A model generated the notes under the pieces. That model was not told the origin of the DNA. It saw only the letters and a list, made by a program, of their open reading frames with translations, and ran no database searches. A program made the translations under genes and the position numbers. From positions 124,001 through 188,000 of the forward strand of contig KV918894.1 of the NCBI GenBank assembly GCA_002049455.2: a DNA stretch of 64,000 bases. Reading direction: 5' to 3'. Positions 34,000 to 46,409 of the stretch are shown piece by piece. This stretch comes from Porphyra umbilicalis. Taxonomy: Eukaryota > Rhodophyta > Bangiophyceae > Bangiales > Bangiaceae. The number at the start of each line of letters is the position of its first letter. The stretch's first letter is position 1.

Positions 34000-35530
34000 C
34001 GACCGCATGGTCGTGATGGCGCCACGCGAACCATCCATCGTCCCCACGCCAACAGGCCCTCAAGAGCCCAGATCGGGGGTCACGAGGCGAGAGAGAGTCC
34101 CACTCCACGCCTGCCTGAGCCACATGTCCGATCCCGTCCCACGCGGCCCACAATGACGGCCTGCGTCGGAATCGAATCACGAGACGCCAACCACCTGCGC
34201 TATCAGCCTGGTTCAATGGACGAAAGCTTTTGGACCGCTCTCGAATGCTGAGGTCGGGCCTCATCGCCAAAGAGTGCAGGTCCGCACCATTATCTTTCAA
34301 AACTGATCAAGATCATCCCAACACACGTTGCGCGCTCAACCAATATATAGTAATACATGTTTGGTTACACTCCACCAATGAGAGCACAGAACGCATTGGG
34401 GCCGACGCCGGACCTGCCCCATTTCGCTTCACGAATGGGGCAGGTCCAACGCCCGCCCCATTTTTGCGCTTCGGAGTTGTCTCGTACTTCCAGGATTCCA
34501 TCATGACCATTGAAGGCCAGAATGGGGTCGATCACGTTGACAGAAAAGCCCAGTGGCCCCATTTCCTTAATAAAGAGACACGTTTCTGCTTCGTGGCACA
34601 ACGTGTAACGAATATGAGATGGGGCCGACGTTGTTGGGATTGCCCTAAGTATCGTTTTCAGCATCGGGTACGGTATATACAAATCGTTGAATTCAAGTAC
34701 GAGTGCTGGCCACGTATATCTTCACGTGTTTCAATACGAAATATACGTTGAAAAAACGGGTACGAATCAATTCCGAAATTGAATGACTTGGAACAGCTGC
34801 CGACTTTTAGCAGCGCCAAGAGCCCATTTTTCCCGAGCATGTCGGATCTGTTATGTCACGTGAGTCATCATGTTTGCGGCGCTGTCAACGGCTCACGTGA
34901 GAATTCTAACGGGCGCGCTTTCGCGAGCACACGACGGTTCGGAGAATCCATTCCAACTAGATCCGTTGTAGTATTCAAGTCAAGTCCAAAGATCAACTAG
35001 GACTTAGCGGAGGTGAAGCGACATAATTGTATTCGAAAAGCGCGCTCTTCTGGCTTTAACTCCCCTGTCGGTCGTAATTGAAAGATACCCACGGCTACCC
35101 ACTCAGTTGTTGATTTGGGTGTGGGTGCCAGCCGCCTTGCTGCCTACGGGTAGGGGAGTTCAGACACTTACACCTGTAAAAACACCCCATCACAATATAC
35201 GTATGGTAGGGCCTGGTATATACGGCGCTGTGGCCCCAGGGTCCCAAAGAACGGGTCCCCGTGGGCCTCGGCCACGCGGTCCCCAGCATGGCTGGGCGCG
35301 CCGTGTTCGGCCAACACGTCGACAAAGCCCGGCAGGGCTCGTACCGCGCGTGAAGACTCCGAGAGTGCGCGCGAGCGCGGTTGCGAATGCAAATGTCATA
35401 CAGACCTTGGTCAGCGATGACCGGGACCCCGTCAACCACCTCGGTTGGGCTAATGTGCGCATAGAACATGCCGCTAGGCCTATTCTGACGCAGCATCTCC
35501 GGGACAGTGGACCGTTCGACATCGGGTCCA
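34000..35530. other. Stretch without a recognisable gene
   Basis: At 34150-34215 the minus strand has a tRNA-like A-box word (TAGCGCAGGTGGTTGGCG) immediately followed by a B-box-like word (GATTCGATTCC), with the anticodon-arm spacing missing. A self-complementary 12-bp word pair (ACCTGCCCCATT...AATGGGGCAGGT) lies at about 34408-34445. Nothing else is supported. Confidence 0.4.
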
Positions 35531-35629
35531 TCACCCTCTACGGCGTGAGCCACGGGCGCCTCGCCGTTGGCGTTTCCGTCGTCGACTGCCATTGCTGCTT
35601 GGCCCGCCATGCTGGTACCTGGGTGCGAA

Positions 35630-36100
35630 CCCTTCCCTCCCCCGTTCGAAGCCGCAAGGCAAACTGCCCACGCCGCAAGGCAAATCGCTAACGCCGTCGG
35701 CCGTCGTCGCCGCGCCGAAAGGCAAACCGCCCTCGCTGCAAGGAAAATCGCCCGCGCTGGCGGCAGTTGTAACCGCGCCGCCGGCAGTTGCCGCCGCGCC
35801 GCCCGGCAACCCGCCCGCACCGCAAGGCGAACCACCCGCGTCGCCGGCCTTTCCGCCCTTGTCGTCGTCGGCCTCGCCGCCGGCTTTGCCGGCCTTGCGC
35901 GCCGCCGCCGGGCTCGCCGGCATTGCCTCCCTTGCCGCCGTCGCGCTTAGCTGCGGGGCTGGCCACCGGCGCCCACGGGCCCGTCTCCCTGGCCGCCGGC
36001 CTTGCTGCCCTGTCCGCCTTTGCGCGCCGCCACCGGGCTTGCCGCCCTTGCCGACTTGCCGCCCTTGAGCCCCGCCGCCGGGCAGGCCGCCCCCCCGCTC
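35630..36100. repeat. GCC/CGG low-complexity block
   Basis: Degenerate repeats of GCCGCCGCC and CAAGGCAAACCG-type words read as Gly/Ala/Arg-rich frames on both strands (the longest is minus 35531-36169). Coding is not supported beyond composition. Confidence 0.5.
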
Positions 36101-36750
36101 CAACCCCTTGCCTACACTCACCGGGTCCTTAAGCTCGCGGTTGGCCACCTCGCGGTAAAGCACCCCCACTCAATCAATGCCGTTGGGCCTCAACCTGTGC
36201 GCGAGCACGAAGACACGAAATGGCCCCGTGTCGACAAACACGGACCCGCACACGACACGGTGGTGACCGGTCTCAGGGGACGTACCCCCCCCCCTCGGTG
36301 ACACGGACCTGCGTCCCGGCTTTTGCCCTGTAGTCAAACCCCGCCGAAGTAGGTGCCACCCGGCACCAACGACGGAAACCCCAGCACGTGCTGTACGACA
36401 CGTCCACACACCGGCGGGTCTTAACCACGACACTCGTCACACGGAACCCGGCCGCCTGGCGCACACTTAGACGCAGACCCGCCTGCGCGGGCGTGCTTAC
36501 GCGTAAGCGTCGATCTGACTCGCAGCGCAAGCTGCGCGCCACACACGCACGCGCGTGCGTGGCCAAACGGTCGCGACAGGCGACGGCGAACCGCCACCTC
36601 CCCCCGACCGGGACTGGGCGGCGCCCCTCCACGACTCTCGCCGCGAGGGCGGTTACGCCCGCGCGGGCCCGTAAGAGTCTGCGATCTCTCAATCGGGCTT
36701 CACCGTCCTCGGACCTTACCGGGACGGTTCAAATCTCGCGTTGGAGGTAT

Positions 36751-37660
36751 GTAGCATATCTCTGCTCCCAATCGGCAATTGGCCACACGTAGCCCCATTG
36801 ACGGGCCAAAGCCCATGTATTGTGGGAATTGGCCTGTGGCACGCCCTTTGGGGGGTTACTTCCGCTTTTTTCAATTTTTATTGTTTGTTTGCTTGCCTGT
36901 CCTCTCTATCTGCCGGCACTCATTACCATTCCTTGTGATCGGACGGACGATCAACCAGTGCGCTCGTTTAAATGAAATCACCATGGGTCCGGGGTAGCCG
37001 TCGTGGTCACCACCCGGCACCCCATCGGATGCCATTCAACAAAAGGTCTTTCTTCCACGCCGCGACGGCGATAGAACTCGCTTTATTGCTTGGCGACGGT
37101 CGGTCCCAACACACTGGTAATTGCACCAACGTTATTAATACCACACCCCGCGCGCCGAGCGACCGTATCAGCAATGTCACAGTGCCACGAGGCAGCAAGA
37201 AGGTTCTGGGGAACACCGCGCCGTGAGGCACCATGCAGGTGATTGCATCCCACGCTGCTCTACCGAATGTTGTTTAATAACGTTTGTGCAATTACCAGTG
37301 TATTGGGACCGTCCGTAGCCATGAAATAAAGCAAGATCTACCGCCGTCGCGGCGAGGACGAAAGCCCTTTTGTTTAAGGGCATTCGATGGGGAGCCGGGT
37401 TGTGCCCACGACGGCGACGCCGGACCCAGGGTAATTTATTACAAACGAGGGCACTGGTCGATCGACCGTCCGATCACAAGAGATCGTAATGAGTGACGGC
37501 AGATGGAGAAGACGGGCACGCAAAGGAACAAAAAAAATTGACAATGCGAAAGTAAGCCCCCAAAGGGCATGCCACAGGCCAATTCGCACAGAACGTGGGC
37601 TTTGGCCAGTCACCGGGGCTACCAGTTGCAATCTGCCAATTTCGGGCGAAGATATGCTAC
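36751..37660. mobile_element. 910-bp foldback element with inverted arms of about 400 bp
   Basis: The left arm (36751 to about 37150) and right arm (about 37265 to 37660) are reverse complements with roughly 80-85 percent identity, starting GTAGCATATC on each side. Matched landmarks include GGCCAAAGCCCA, GAATTGGCCTGTGGCA and TGGTAATTGCA. The short middle is not repeated. Long arms suggest a foldback or Mutator-like non-autonomous element. No clear target duplication was found. It lies directly upstream of, and probably inside, the Copia fossil at 37661-39263. Confidence 0.8.
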
Positions 37661-39263
37661 ACAAATCTTTTGGGGCAATGGTACGTGGGAGATGATGCCG
37701 ATCCCATCCGGGAAGAAGGTGACGCCGACGGCGCTGCTCTGCGAGCTGAAGCGTGGCGCCAATGGGGAGATCGTCAAGTCCAAGGAACGGCTTTTCGAGC
37801 GCGGGGACACTCAGATCCCGCTGATTGAATACACGACGACCTGGGCGCCTGTGATCCGCAACACCACCCTCCGTATGCTCCTGGCACACTGCAACAGCCA
37901 CGACCTGGCGCTTCTGCAGCTTTACGTGGCCACAGCGCTTCTCAACGGTGAGTTTGAGGAGGAGCTCTACGTTCGCAAGCCGCGCGGCTACGAGCGCGGG
38001 GCACCCGGGCTGGTGTGCCGCCTGCGCAAGGTCCTCTACGGGCTGAAGCAGGCGGCACGGGCGTGTGACTGGAAGTTACCCGAGACCCTGGAGCGCGCCA
38101 TGTTTGAAGCGTGCGAGGCCGATGAATGCCCCTGTAAACGTGTTGGGCCCGGGGGAGATTTCTGCCTCATCCTGATGAATGTGGACGACCTCCTCGTAGC
38201 TGCGCCCACGGTGGACGCGACGCAGGCGGGCCAGGCGGTGATCACCACCGCATTTAAGAGCAAGACGATGGGGGAGCCGGCCTACTTCTTCGGCATACAT
38301 ATCGAGCGTGATGGCGGGGCGCGGGCGACGCGGGTGCATCAGCGCCAGTACATCTCCTCGCTCGTGAGGCACTTTGGGCTCGAGGAGGACAACCCGGTGC
38401 ACCTGCTCATGGGCGCAGGCGCCCACCTCAGGAAGGTTGGGCGGTACTTGGATGCGGACCTGACCGAGCTGTACCAAGAGCTGATCGGGTCCCCGTTGTA
38501 CCTGAGCACAAACACCCGGCCTGATATCAACTTTGCTGCGGAACGGCTCACACAACATGGGGCTGCCCAGACGAAGGAGCACCTGGCCGCTGGCAAGGTG
38601 GTCTTCCGCTACCTGAAAGGGAGCGCTGAGCTGAGGCTTTGCTTCACCGCGGCGGGCGAGCTCACCGGGTTCTGTGATGCCGAATTTGCGGCGGACCGCG
38701 ACAACATGCGTTCGACGTCCGCCATGGTTTTCCTCTGCGGTAGGGCCGCGGTGGCCAGGGGCAGCAAGTTGCAGTCGTCGGTGGCGGCGTCCACTTCGAA
38801 AGCAGAGTACATCGCGGCGGCGGGAGCGGCCAAGGAGAGCATGTGGCTCCGATTGCTCCGGGCGTTTGAGACGGAGGAGGCTGGCAGCGTCGCGCTTTGG
38901 TGCGACAGCCAGAGCGCCTTGGCGCGTTTGCAAAACCCCGTCACCAGTGCACGCACGAAGTACATTGACGTGTGCCACCATCTCGTGCGGGAGCGCGTCT
39001 CTAACGAAGCGCTCGTGGTGCAGTACGTCGGGACGGCGGATCAGACGGCCGACATCCTGACCAAGCCCTCGGGAACGATCGCGCTCGCTGGGGGGACTTG
39101 GGGCCTCGGGATGCGCGGCCCACCCCAGGGCGTCCCACGTGGAGGGGTGTTGGAGCTCATTGAGCCGGGGGAGGGGGGCATGATTATTACGTCCCCCCCC
39201 TCGGGGGCGGCACCCACAGGGACGGGTGTCCCTGCAGGTACCGTGCCAACTGACAATCAGTAG
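37661..39263 (+). mobile_element. Ty1/Copia fossil of a second lineage (RT-RNase H part only)
   Basis: The plus strand encodes a Copia reverse transcriptase (VDDLL block near 38.18 kb) and RNase H (AEYIAAAGAAKESMW near 38.8 kb, then CDSQSALARL), with a Gly/Pro-rich tail. No gag or integrase is visible upstream, where the foldback element begins. It is only distantly related to the 1-16 kb Copia copies. It is a truncated fossil. A possible TG...CA LTR-like segment lies at about 39318-39558 but has no partner in the window. Confidence 0.88.
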
Positions 39264-41060
39264 CACCGCAAGGAAGCACGACCGGGACGGAAGTCTCCCC
39301 CCGAGGAGATGCACTCGTGTTGGACGAGCGATGTGACGACCGAGAGTGCCGGGTGCCGCCAGCGTACGTGGAGGTGCACGGCGCGACCAGGCGAGGGAGG
39401 GACTGCGCGGTGCGGTGCGGTGCGTTCTGGGGCGCCGACGAGCAGCTGCCCGTGAGACGGGGAATGCCTGGGAGAGTAGATAGAGGGTAACGCCCGGGGA
39501 CTAGCCCAGGAGGCGAATAGAAAGGAGACCGACGACTCAACCCTACTCGACACCTAGCAGGGCAGCACGCGGGGCAAACTGCACGCGTGGCCTACGGGTC
39601 GGTTTCGCCAACGCTGGCGGCGGGCATGATCACACTGTTTTGGCAGCAAGGTTGCCTTGTCTGGGCGTTTTGGGGGTGCATTCTCCGAGGCTTGTCGTTG
39701 CGCTTCGCATATTGCTCAAGTCTATTGGCCAGCAGCACGTGTGCGGCTCGGAGGACGGCTCAGCGTCTGTCCTCGCTCCGTTCTGTTCTTGTGCTTAGCT
39801 CCTGTACCCTGGGTAGCATTGCGACGCCGGGCCGCCTCGACGCGGCGAGGCGGCTGCCACAACACTCATTAGAATGCGCTGGCGGGCAGATGCCGTCGGT
39901 GGCCCAACGCATTTTGGCGAGTGGCGGCGACCCTGCCGCCAACCTGAATAAGCCTGTGCCCGGGGGCGCCCGCCTCCTGCTGCTTGGTCGTGACGCGGAC
40001 GGCGTCCCACCGGAGGCGCAACGGAGCGCCCCGAAGCTGGCGTCGCTCCTTCCACTCCGAAGGGACGCCGCCGCCGTTGCCGCAAATATATAGAGCGGAG
40101 GAGGTGCGCGCACGCCCCGTTCGTGCAAAGTCGGCGCGTGGCGCTGCCTGCTCCTGGACCCGTCTGTGTTGAGGGAGGTCACGCCCCTGCCTCGGGGAAC
40201 GCCCCCCCCCTCGTTTATACGTAACAATAGTGACGGCGGCAGGGTGGCCGGTACAAGACCGGCGCCAGACGCCACGTACTGCCGTGCCGTGCACCGCGGC
40301 AGCGACCATCTCTTTTCGCGCGTCGACCTTCTCTTCCGACGCTACACGGCCGCTGCCACCCTCCGCTTTCACGGGAGTATAGCGGCCAACCTTTTATCCG
40401 TGCGGCGGTGCCTGTGCCGACCCCAGGCCTTTCTATGGGTACGAAAATTTGGCTTGAGTTGTTTTTTACGGACTTCTTGTCAGTTCGGGTATCTTACAGC
40501 AAATACAGCTTCAGATGGGTACCAATGACGAAAAATACTGCCACCCGCAAGTACAGACACTCAAAAGTCTCAAGCATGAAACACGGGGGGCTTCGCTCTG
40601 GAACGCGGGGTCCGGTTCTTTCAAGCACGGTGCTGGTTGACACATCCACAATTGCACACTGTGAAGCTGCTTGCATCTGTCCTCGACCGGTGTGCCCAGC
40701 CAAGCCGTGCCATGAGATGATGCAGGGAACCACCGAAGCAGTATCCTCTGTTCTTCCCTTATCCATGCTGTACTCTGCGGGGAGCGGCCCTCCCATCCTG
40801 CTGCTTCATGCTTTCTAACGCACATCGTCGCGAAGGTTCCCCTCATCCCAGCCCTTTCAAGGAATCCCCACCGCCCCCCTCACCCCCACCCCACCGCTCT
40901 TCCGCCTGCCCCCCCCTTCCACCCTGCCTCCCACCCCGGCGGCAACAGCAGCTAAAGCCACGGTTGGCATGCCGTCCGGTACCACAGGCTTCTGGTTCTT
41001 TTCTTCACTGGACACAGCAGACATTGACAGCAAAGCTTTTCTCATGCTGTCTGCATATGC
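39264..41060. other. Stretch without a recognisable gene
   Basis: It includes the possible LTR at 39318-39558, a TATA-like word (AAATATATAG, about 40082-40091) and C-rich runs. No supported gene is present. Confidence 0.4.
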
Positions 41061-41068
41061 ACTGCATA

Positions 41069-41464
41069 TTGCTGAATTCCGAATTTGTCCTGAAAGACAG
41101 AGACTGACGTACGGACCGACTCTCTCCACCTATCAGACGTGCCTTTGGGGCTGACTTGGTGCTCCTGGTTGCTTACATGCGCCCATACAGCCTGGACATC
41201 ATCATCAGCTACTCTTCTTTTCTGCACCTTTGGCGAGGAGACAATGGAAAATCTCTGGATCTCGCATGGGCAGCTTGCTCTCTGCCAAGAAAAGCGGATC
41301 GAGCGGCGACAGACAGTGCGTTCTGCGGGATGCAAGGTCCTTGCACCGAACGCGGGCTTTCTATTGGCATCGATGCCTTCTTACTGTCGATATAGACCCA
41401 AAGAGTGCTTTTTTTCACAGTCAGTCTCTGTCTTTGTGCCACAACAAATTTCGGGGATCAGCAA
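41069..41464. mobile_element. 396-bp MITE with TA duplication
   Basis: The flanks are TA at 41067-41068 and TA at 41465-41466. The left end (TTGCTGAATTCCGAATTTG) and the right end, reverse-complemented (TTGCTGATCCCCGAAATTTG), agree, and an AAGACAGAGACTGAC block follows on both sides. There is no coding capacity. The TA duplication and TTGCTGA start link it to the Tc1-like element at 51964-55703 and to the MITE at 9120-9560. Confidence 0.88.
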
Positions 41465-41469
41465 TACTC

Positions 41470-44400
41470 ACTCGGCCGGTCTTCTGAAGTACATTCCCGC
41501 TACCTCCGAGGACATGCCAGTGAATTCCTGGACCCCATCAATTCGGAGAGTTCGGGTGTCCTCGTACTCGTACTTGCCAAAATACCTGATGGACAAATAC
41601 CCATAGCAGAACCTGTCCGACTTGCATCGGTCGAGGCAACCGCCTTTGTCTGGATGCCCGTTTATCGGAGACCCGCCTCGGCAACGAGGAAGGCAGCAGG
41701 GGGACGATTGAGAGGACCCGGTATAATTTTGCGGGACAAATCCACGTCGCTGGCCCACGCTCCTCCCGGCAAATTGTTCTGCTTCGGCCCAGACTGGTAC
41801 ATTTGAGCATACTGCTATACTGCGATCTCATTGGTAAACCGATTTTTTGATGGTCATTTTCGCTGCTCCAGCTGCGAAAACACCAGCACCCGTTTTGTTC
41901 TCGAGCGACTCCCGACCGCCACAGACGCGGCTCAATTGTCTCTTGGCGACCTGACCGTAGGCTCGTCGCAGCTGATCTCTCGAGGTGCTGGTGTAATGCT
42001 CAGACCTAGCAGTGCAGGCTTGACAAGGCGTGGGCTATGCTGCACGCCCCGGTTGTCCCGCAAACCGCAGGAAATGGCCTGCACAGGCGCGCGATTCGGG
42101 TATGACTCGTGCGCAGGCCCAGGCGTGACAAGGGAGTCACTGGGGCGTGATCCACTGAAGGGTCTCGAGCCTTCTCAAGCCGCGCTCTGAGAATGAAGGG
42201 GCAGGTCCAGCATCTTGGCGTGTGGGCTCTCTGTCGTACCGACGATCGATATTATGGCATCTCACGTCCACAGATTCGCAGTGGTCTGAGATTCTTTTGC
42301 AATCTAGAAGAGCTCGTGATCTGCACACAGAGGGCTACGATTCGCCGAGAAGTCCCCTGCGCTTCTTCCATAAACCCCAAGAGAGGGCACTGGCTTCGTG
42401 CACTTCCCTTGACCTGAAGCGTGTCATTTTTGACAAAAATAGGAGAGTAAAAAGTACGGTGCGTTCTCGTTGTAAACGACGGCTGATTCATCTCAAAATA
42501 ATTTAAAATGGTTCACACGGACTAGAATGCAAGACTTGCGACCCATAATCTCTTATACACGATTCTCTTATATTGCAGTCTCCCCAATTTTAGCCGATCC
42601 CGACAAGAGCAACTGTGCAGAACAGATGCACGACAGCCAACCATCCGGCCGGATACCTACTCTTGACCAATCAGAATTTGTGCGGTCTATAGGCTGTTCT
42701 TGTTCGGGTCGGCCAGAATCGAACGAGACTGTAAGAGCTTTGTTAACAATGAGATGCTATCCCCATATTCAAGCCACGTTGCACAACGTGTCCCATTAAG
42801 CACCTCAAGTCCGACGTAACACCACTTTTTAGACGAAGAAGCCCTTTTTTTGTTCGGGCCATGGAAATCGAACTACCTACTTGATTCTGGCATCCGCTGA
42901 CCAAGAATAGCTGTGCGGCTATCGCTTTTCTATTTCGAGTCGGCATAGCTTTTAGGATAGCCGAGGCCATCTCACGGGGGCCTCTGATTGGTCCATGTGA
43001 TGAATCAACGACCCGTTTCACAGCAAATAGTAGCACGTGGCTGCAACGTGTGCGCCACGTCTGCAAGATTGACTGCCAGTTTCTTCTGGGCAGAGGTGGT
43101 GGGAATGTCCGCAAGAGCTGTCGTGCATGGCAATGGTCCTACAGTGACGTCCTTCTAGGCGTGGTCGTCATCAAGCGGTGCGCATGTTGACCTGATTCTT
43201 TGTCCGTCTGCCGACGAGCGTTCTCTGCGCCTTCGTTATGGTTGATACGGCTGCTCACCACAGTTGTCATCTGCCGCTGTAGTGAATCAAGTTCTGGCAG
43301 AAAATATCGTCTTGATCGGGCCCAGACAAGGCCTGCTGTAAGGAAACCTGCAGGTACTTAGGCTCATGACAGCACAGCAGCCAACCGCTGACGTACATAA
43401 GGCTGTCTAAGGACGCGGACTTGGTTGTAGAATGGAATAGCCGATAGCGATAGCCTGAGTTGTTGGCAATGCTCTAAGGGCGGTGCCACCAACGTGCGTT
43501 CGACGCCATATTTACGACACGTTGCAGAGACGTGGCATATATGGTGCGACGTGGCGGAACGAGCGTTGGTGGAACCAGAAAGGCCGTCGAACGCGTCCTC
43601 GTTTGGCGCTATATTGAATATCCAGCAGTTATCGCAATCGAGTAAGTACATTACATTCAAACATGAATGGCGTCGAACGCGAGTCGACCGTCCGCATATC
43701 GGGGGTTATATAGGAACGTCTAGGGGCCGTTCGACGCCCAAAACGAAACTTGGAAGGCCAATGTGGTGTTTTAGAGCTTCGAAATCACTCAAACGACGAT
43801 CGCCAACGCTTCCAAGAGGGTGCCACGTGCGGGGTGTACGATCGGTGGGGATGACCGAGAATGACGAGGCAGGAGCGATGCCGTGGAATGAAGCGACATG
43901 TGATTTCGTGATGCCCTGGCGCGTCCGACAATGGCCCACCGGTCCATGGCTGGGGGCGGCGGCTCACACTGGCGACCCGGTCCACGTCGGGCCCCGGTCT
44001 GCTGTTGCAGAGATATCGGGACGGGTGGTCCCCGCGGCCACTGCAAGACGCCGCCATGTGTCAGCAGCAGGTACTAGTCACGTGGCCAGCGGGCCTCTGG
44101 AAAGCGGGTGATGGGACGTCGCGTGGGAACACGTGTGTTAGAATTTCGACCGAGAGGCGGTTGGGCACGAGTGTGATGGACAGGTGACGGCCGGCCTGCG
44201 CGAAGCGTCAGTACGTGACGGGTGCCCATGACACGCAGGCCGATGGTCGTTTGTCACATGGTGTCATGTCTCGCGAAACTCTGGGCGAGGCAGGGCATGT
44301 GATTCATCAGTCGGTCACAGTTCACACGGTGCGACGATGTAGTGTGCGTCAAACGTCCGGCGGTCATACTTCAGACATTACGTGACGCATGATCAAGATA

Positions 44401-44510
44401 CGGGCCGGCGCGCCGAGGCGTGAAGAGGCTGACCACACCGAGGCCCAGCCATAGCACGGTCGGTATGAGGCCCCTTGTTTTTTGTATGGATTAAGAGGGT
44501 CACCCTCTCG
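41470..44510. other. Stretch without a recognisable gene
   Basis: No ORF with a known domain is present. A 14-bp inverted pair (GCGTTCGACGCCAT) lies at about 43495-43508 and 43666-43680. B-box-like words occur near 42715 and 42870 but do not fold as tRNAs. Confidence 0.4.
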
Positions 44511-44514
44511 TACG

Positions 44515-44960
44515 TCGCTGTTTTCGGGGGGGGGGAACCCCGCAGGCACCTGGCGATGGCGGCACGGACGGGTCCCCTTCCAGCAGCCCCAAATTTCGGG
44601 GTGCTCGGTGGCAACCACTGTGTGGATGACTGTTTTCGGGCGTGGGGAGCGGCTGGCCGCACGGCAGCCGCCGCAGCGACCGGACCCCTCCCAGCCTCCC
44701 AGTTTTGAGGGTCATCGACGGCCACCGGTGCGCGAAGGGCCGATTTCGGGGGTGGGGAGGAGCGATCAGGATGCCGGCAGCCACAATGGCCGGAACTCCC
44801 CCACACTGGCCTGAAATTGAGGTCCTCGACTGCCACCTGTGCCTGGATGGCCGATTTACGGGGTGGGGACAGGTGAGCCCCACGGGGGCGGCCACAGCGC
44901 GCTGCCCACCTTCCTCAGTGGCCCCAGTTTCGATGGTGGTCGAGGCGCACGGGTGAACGA
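44515..44960. repeat. Tandem array of about 111-bp units (transposase edge of Harbinger 2)
   Basis: Four units are anchored by TGTTTTCGGG or CGATTTCGGG words at 44519, 44631, 44741 and 44852, giving a period of 110-112 bp. Each carries GTGGGGA, a GGCCG-rich dyad and a GGTCxTCGxCxGCCACC box. The array sits directly upstream of the transposase promoter region, as in element 1. Confidence 0.8.
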
Positions 44961-44976
44961 CAAGGAGCCGAAGGCC

Positions 44977-44983
44977 TATATAA
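44977..44983 (+). promoter_or_regulatory. TATA box candidate for transposase 2
   Basis: TATATAA lies at the inner edge of the tandem array, about 230 bp upstream of the transposase ATG at 45213. In this GC-rich setting the word stands out. Confidence 0.45.
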
Positions 44984-45212
44984 TGGCACCGACCCGTACC
45001 ACCGACCAGGCCCACCGACCCATCATCGCACCGCGTCCCCTGCACCCGACGTCCGCTTCACGACACCACACAGCCACCCATGCGGCGTGCGTGAATGACC
45101 ACCCTGCCCTCCCCTATTCCCTGTCCCCGTGCCATGCGCCTGCACGTCGCCCCCCTGCCCCCTGCACCTGTGCCCCGACCCCGTGCCCGCCAACATCGCG
45201 TGTCGTGTGACC

Positions 45213-46320
45213 ATGCATCCTGCGGACGTCATGGACGACGACCTTGAGCTGGCCTCTGTCCTTGCCGTGAGCGCGTCGATGACTATGACGCGCTTGCGTA
45301 CCCTGTGCCTGGAGGTGCGCCGCTCTGTGGCGGAGCGACGCCGGCGCTGGCGGCGAGGCTCGATGCCCGGTCGCGGCGCGAACCTGGAGCGCGGGTTCGA
45401 CATGGTCGTCAAGCCCATTATGATGGACTTCTTTGCGTGGCAAGGACGGCTGCCCCCGTAAGGGGATGAGGTGTTCACCCGGCGCTTTCGCGTCGGCAGA
45501 AACGTCTTCCTCGAGATGCATGACAAGCTGCATGGCCGCCCCTTCTGGCGTCAAGACGTCAACGCCACGGAAAGGCCACAGTCGCACGCGCTGCAGAAGG
45601 TGGTGGGCGCCTTCGGCGTGGTAGCTTACGGCGATGTCTACGACCGCGCGGACGAGTACGTACGATTGAGCAAGGACACCATTTATATCGCCGTCCACAA
45701 GCTCATCGACTTTGTCGTGGAGGAGTACGCCGCCTCGTACATACGCGCGCCCTCAGACGCGAAGCTGCGCGTCATCCTGTACCGGAACAAGGCGCGCGGA
45801 ATGCCCTGCTGTATCGGCTCAATCGATTGCTCGCATTGGCGGTGGCGCTCGTGCTGACGGCGCTGCACGGCCCGTACCTCAACCGCAAGGGCTACCGCTC
45901 GGTTGTGCTCGAGACTGTGTACGACGAAGACACGTACGTATGGCATGTGAACGTTGGGGCGGCGGGCAGCAACAACGACGTCAACGTGCTCAAGCCGTCA
46001 CCCCTCTACCATGCCATCGTTGCCAGCATCTGGCGGCCCCGAACGATGACATTTACCGTCAACAACCGGACACGCACGATGGCGTACTACCTCGCCGACG
46101 GAATCTACCCGCATTACGCCTTTTTCGGCGCCCCCTATCCTGACGCCGACACGCCCAAGAAGCGCACGTACAATCGCCTACAAGAAGCCCTACGCAAAGA
46201 TCATAAGCGCCTTTTTTTGCAGTCCTCACGGGGCGCTTTAACGTGTTGCTCCACCCCGCATGATTCACCACGGTTGAGAAACTTATCACAGAGAGCTTAT
46301 CAGGCTTCGTGAGGAGCTAG
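45213..46320 (+). pseudogene. PIF/Harbinger transposase 2, decayed
   Basis: Homologous to the transposase at 31692-33218. The blocks FRVGRNVFLEM, GSIDCSHWRW (first Asp), YYLADGIYPHYAFF (second Asp) and RKDHKRLF are all recognisable. The frame is interrupted by an in-frame TAA at 45459-45461, a small frameshift near 45853, a T7 homopolymer frameshift near 46212, and a TGA at 46261-46263. The TGA stands where the intact copy has Arg, which fits CGA to TGA. The C-terminal part merges into an Ala-rich open stretch. It is almost certainly inactive. Confidence 0.88.
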
Positions 46321-46409
46321 CAGGCTGGACGGATGTCTAGTACTTCCCCGACCCGGCTTGGAGAGACCCGCGTGAGCACACGGTAGCGGCCCAGATCTGC
46401 ATTTGTGAG

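Noticed and set aside
35095-35835. 246-codon minus-strand ORF
   Set aside because: Part reads as ordinary mixed sequence, but there is no recognised domain and the N-terminal third is a low-complexity repeat.
42690-42960. Possible tRNA genes
   Set aside because: B-box-like words (GTTCGATTC) are present but acceptor, T-arm and anticodon stems do not pair.
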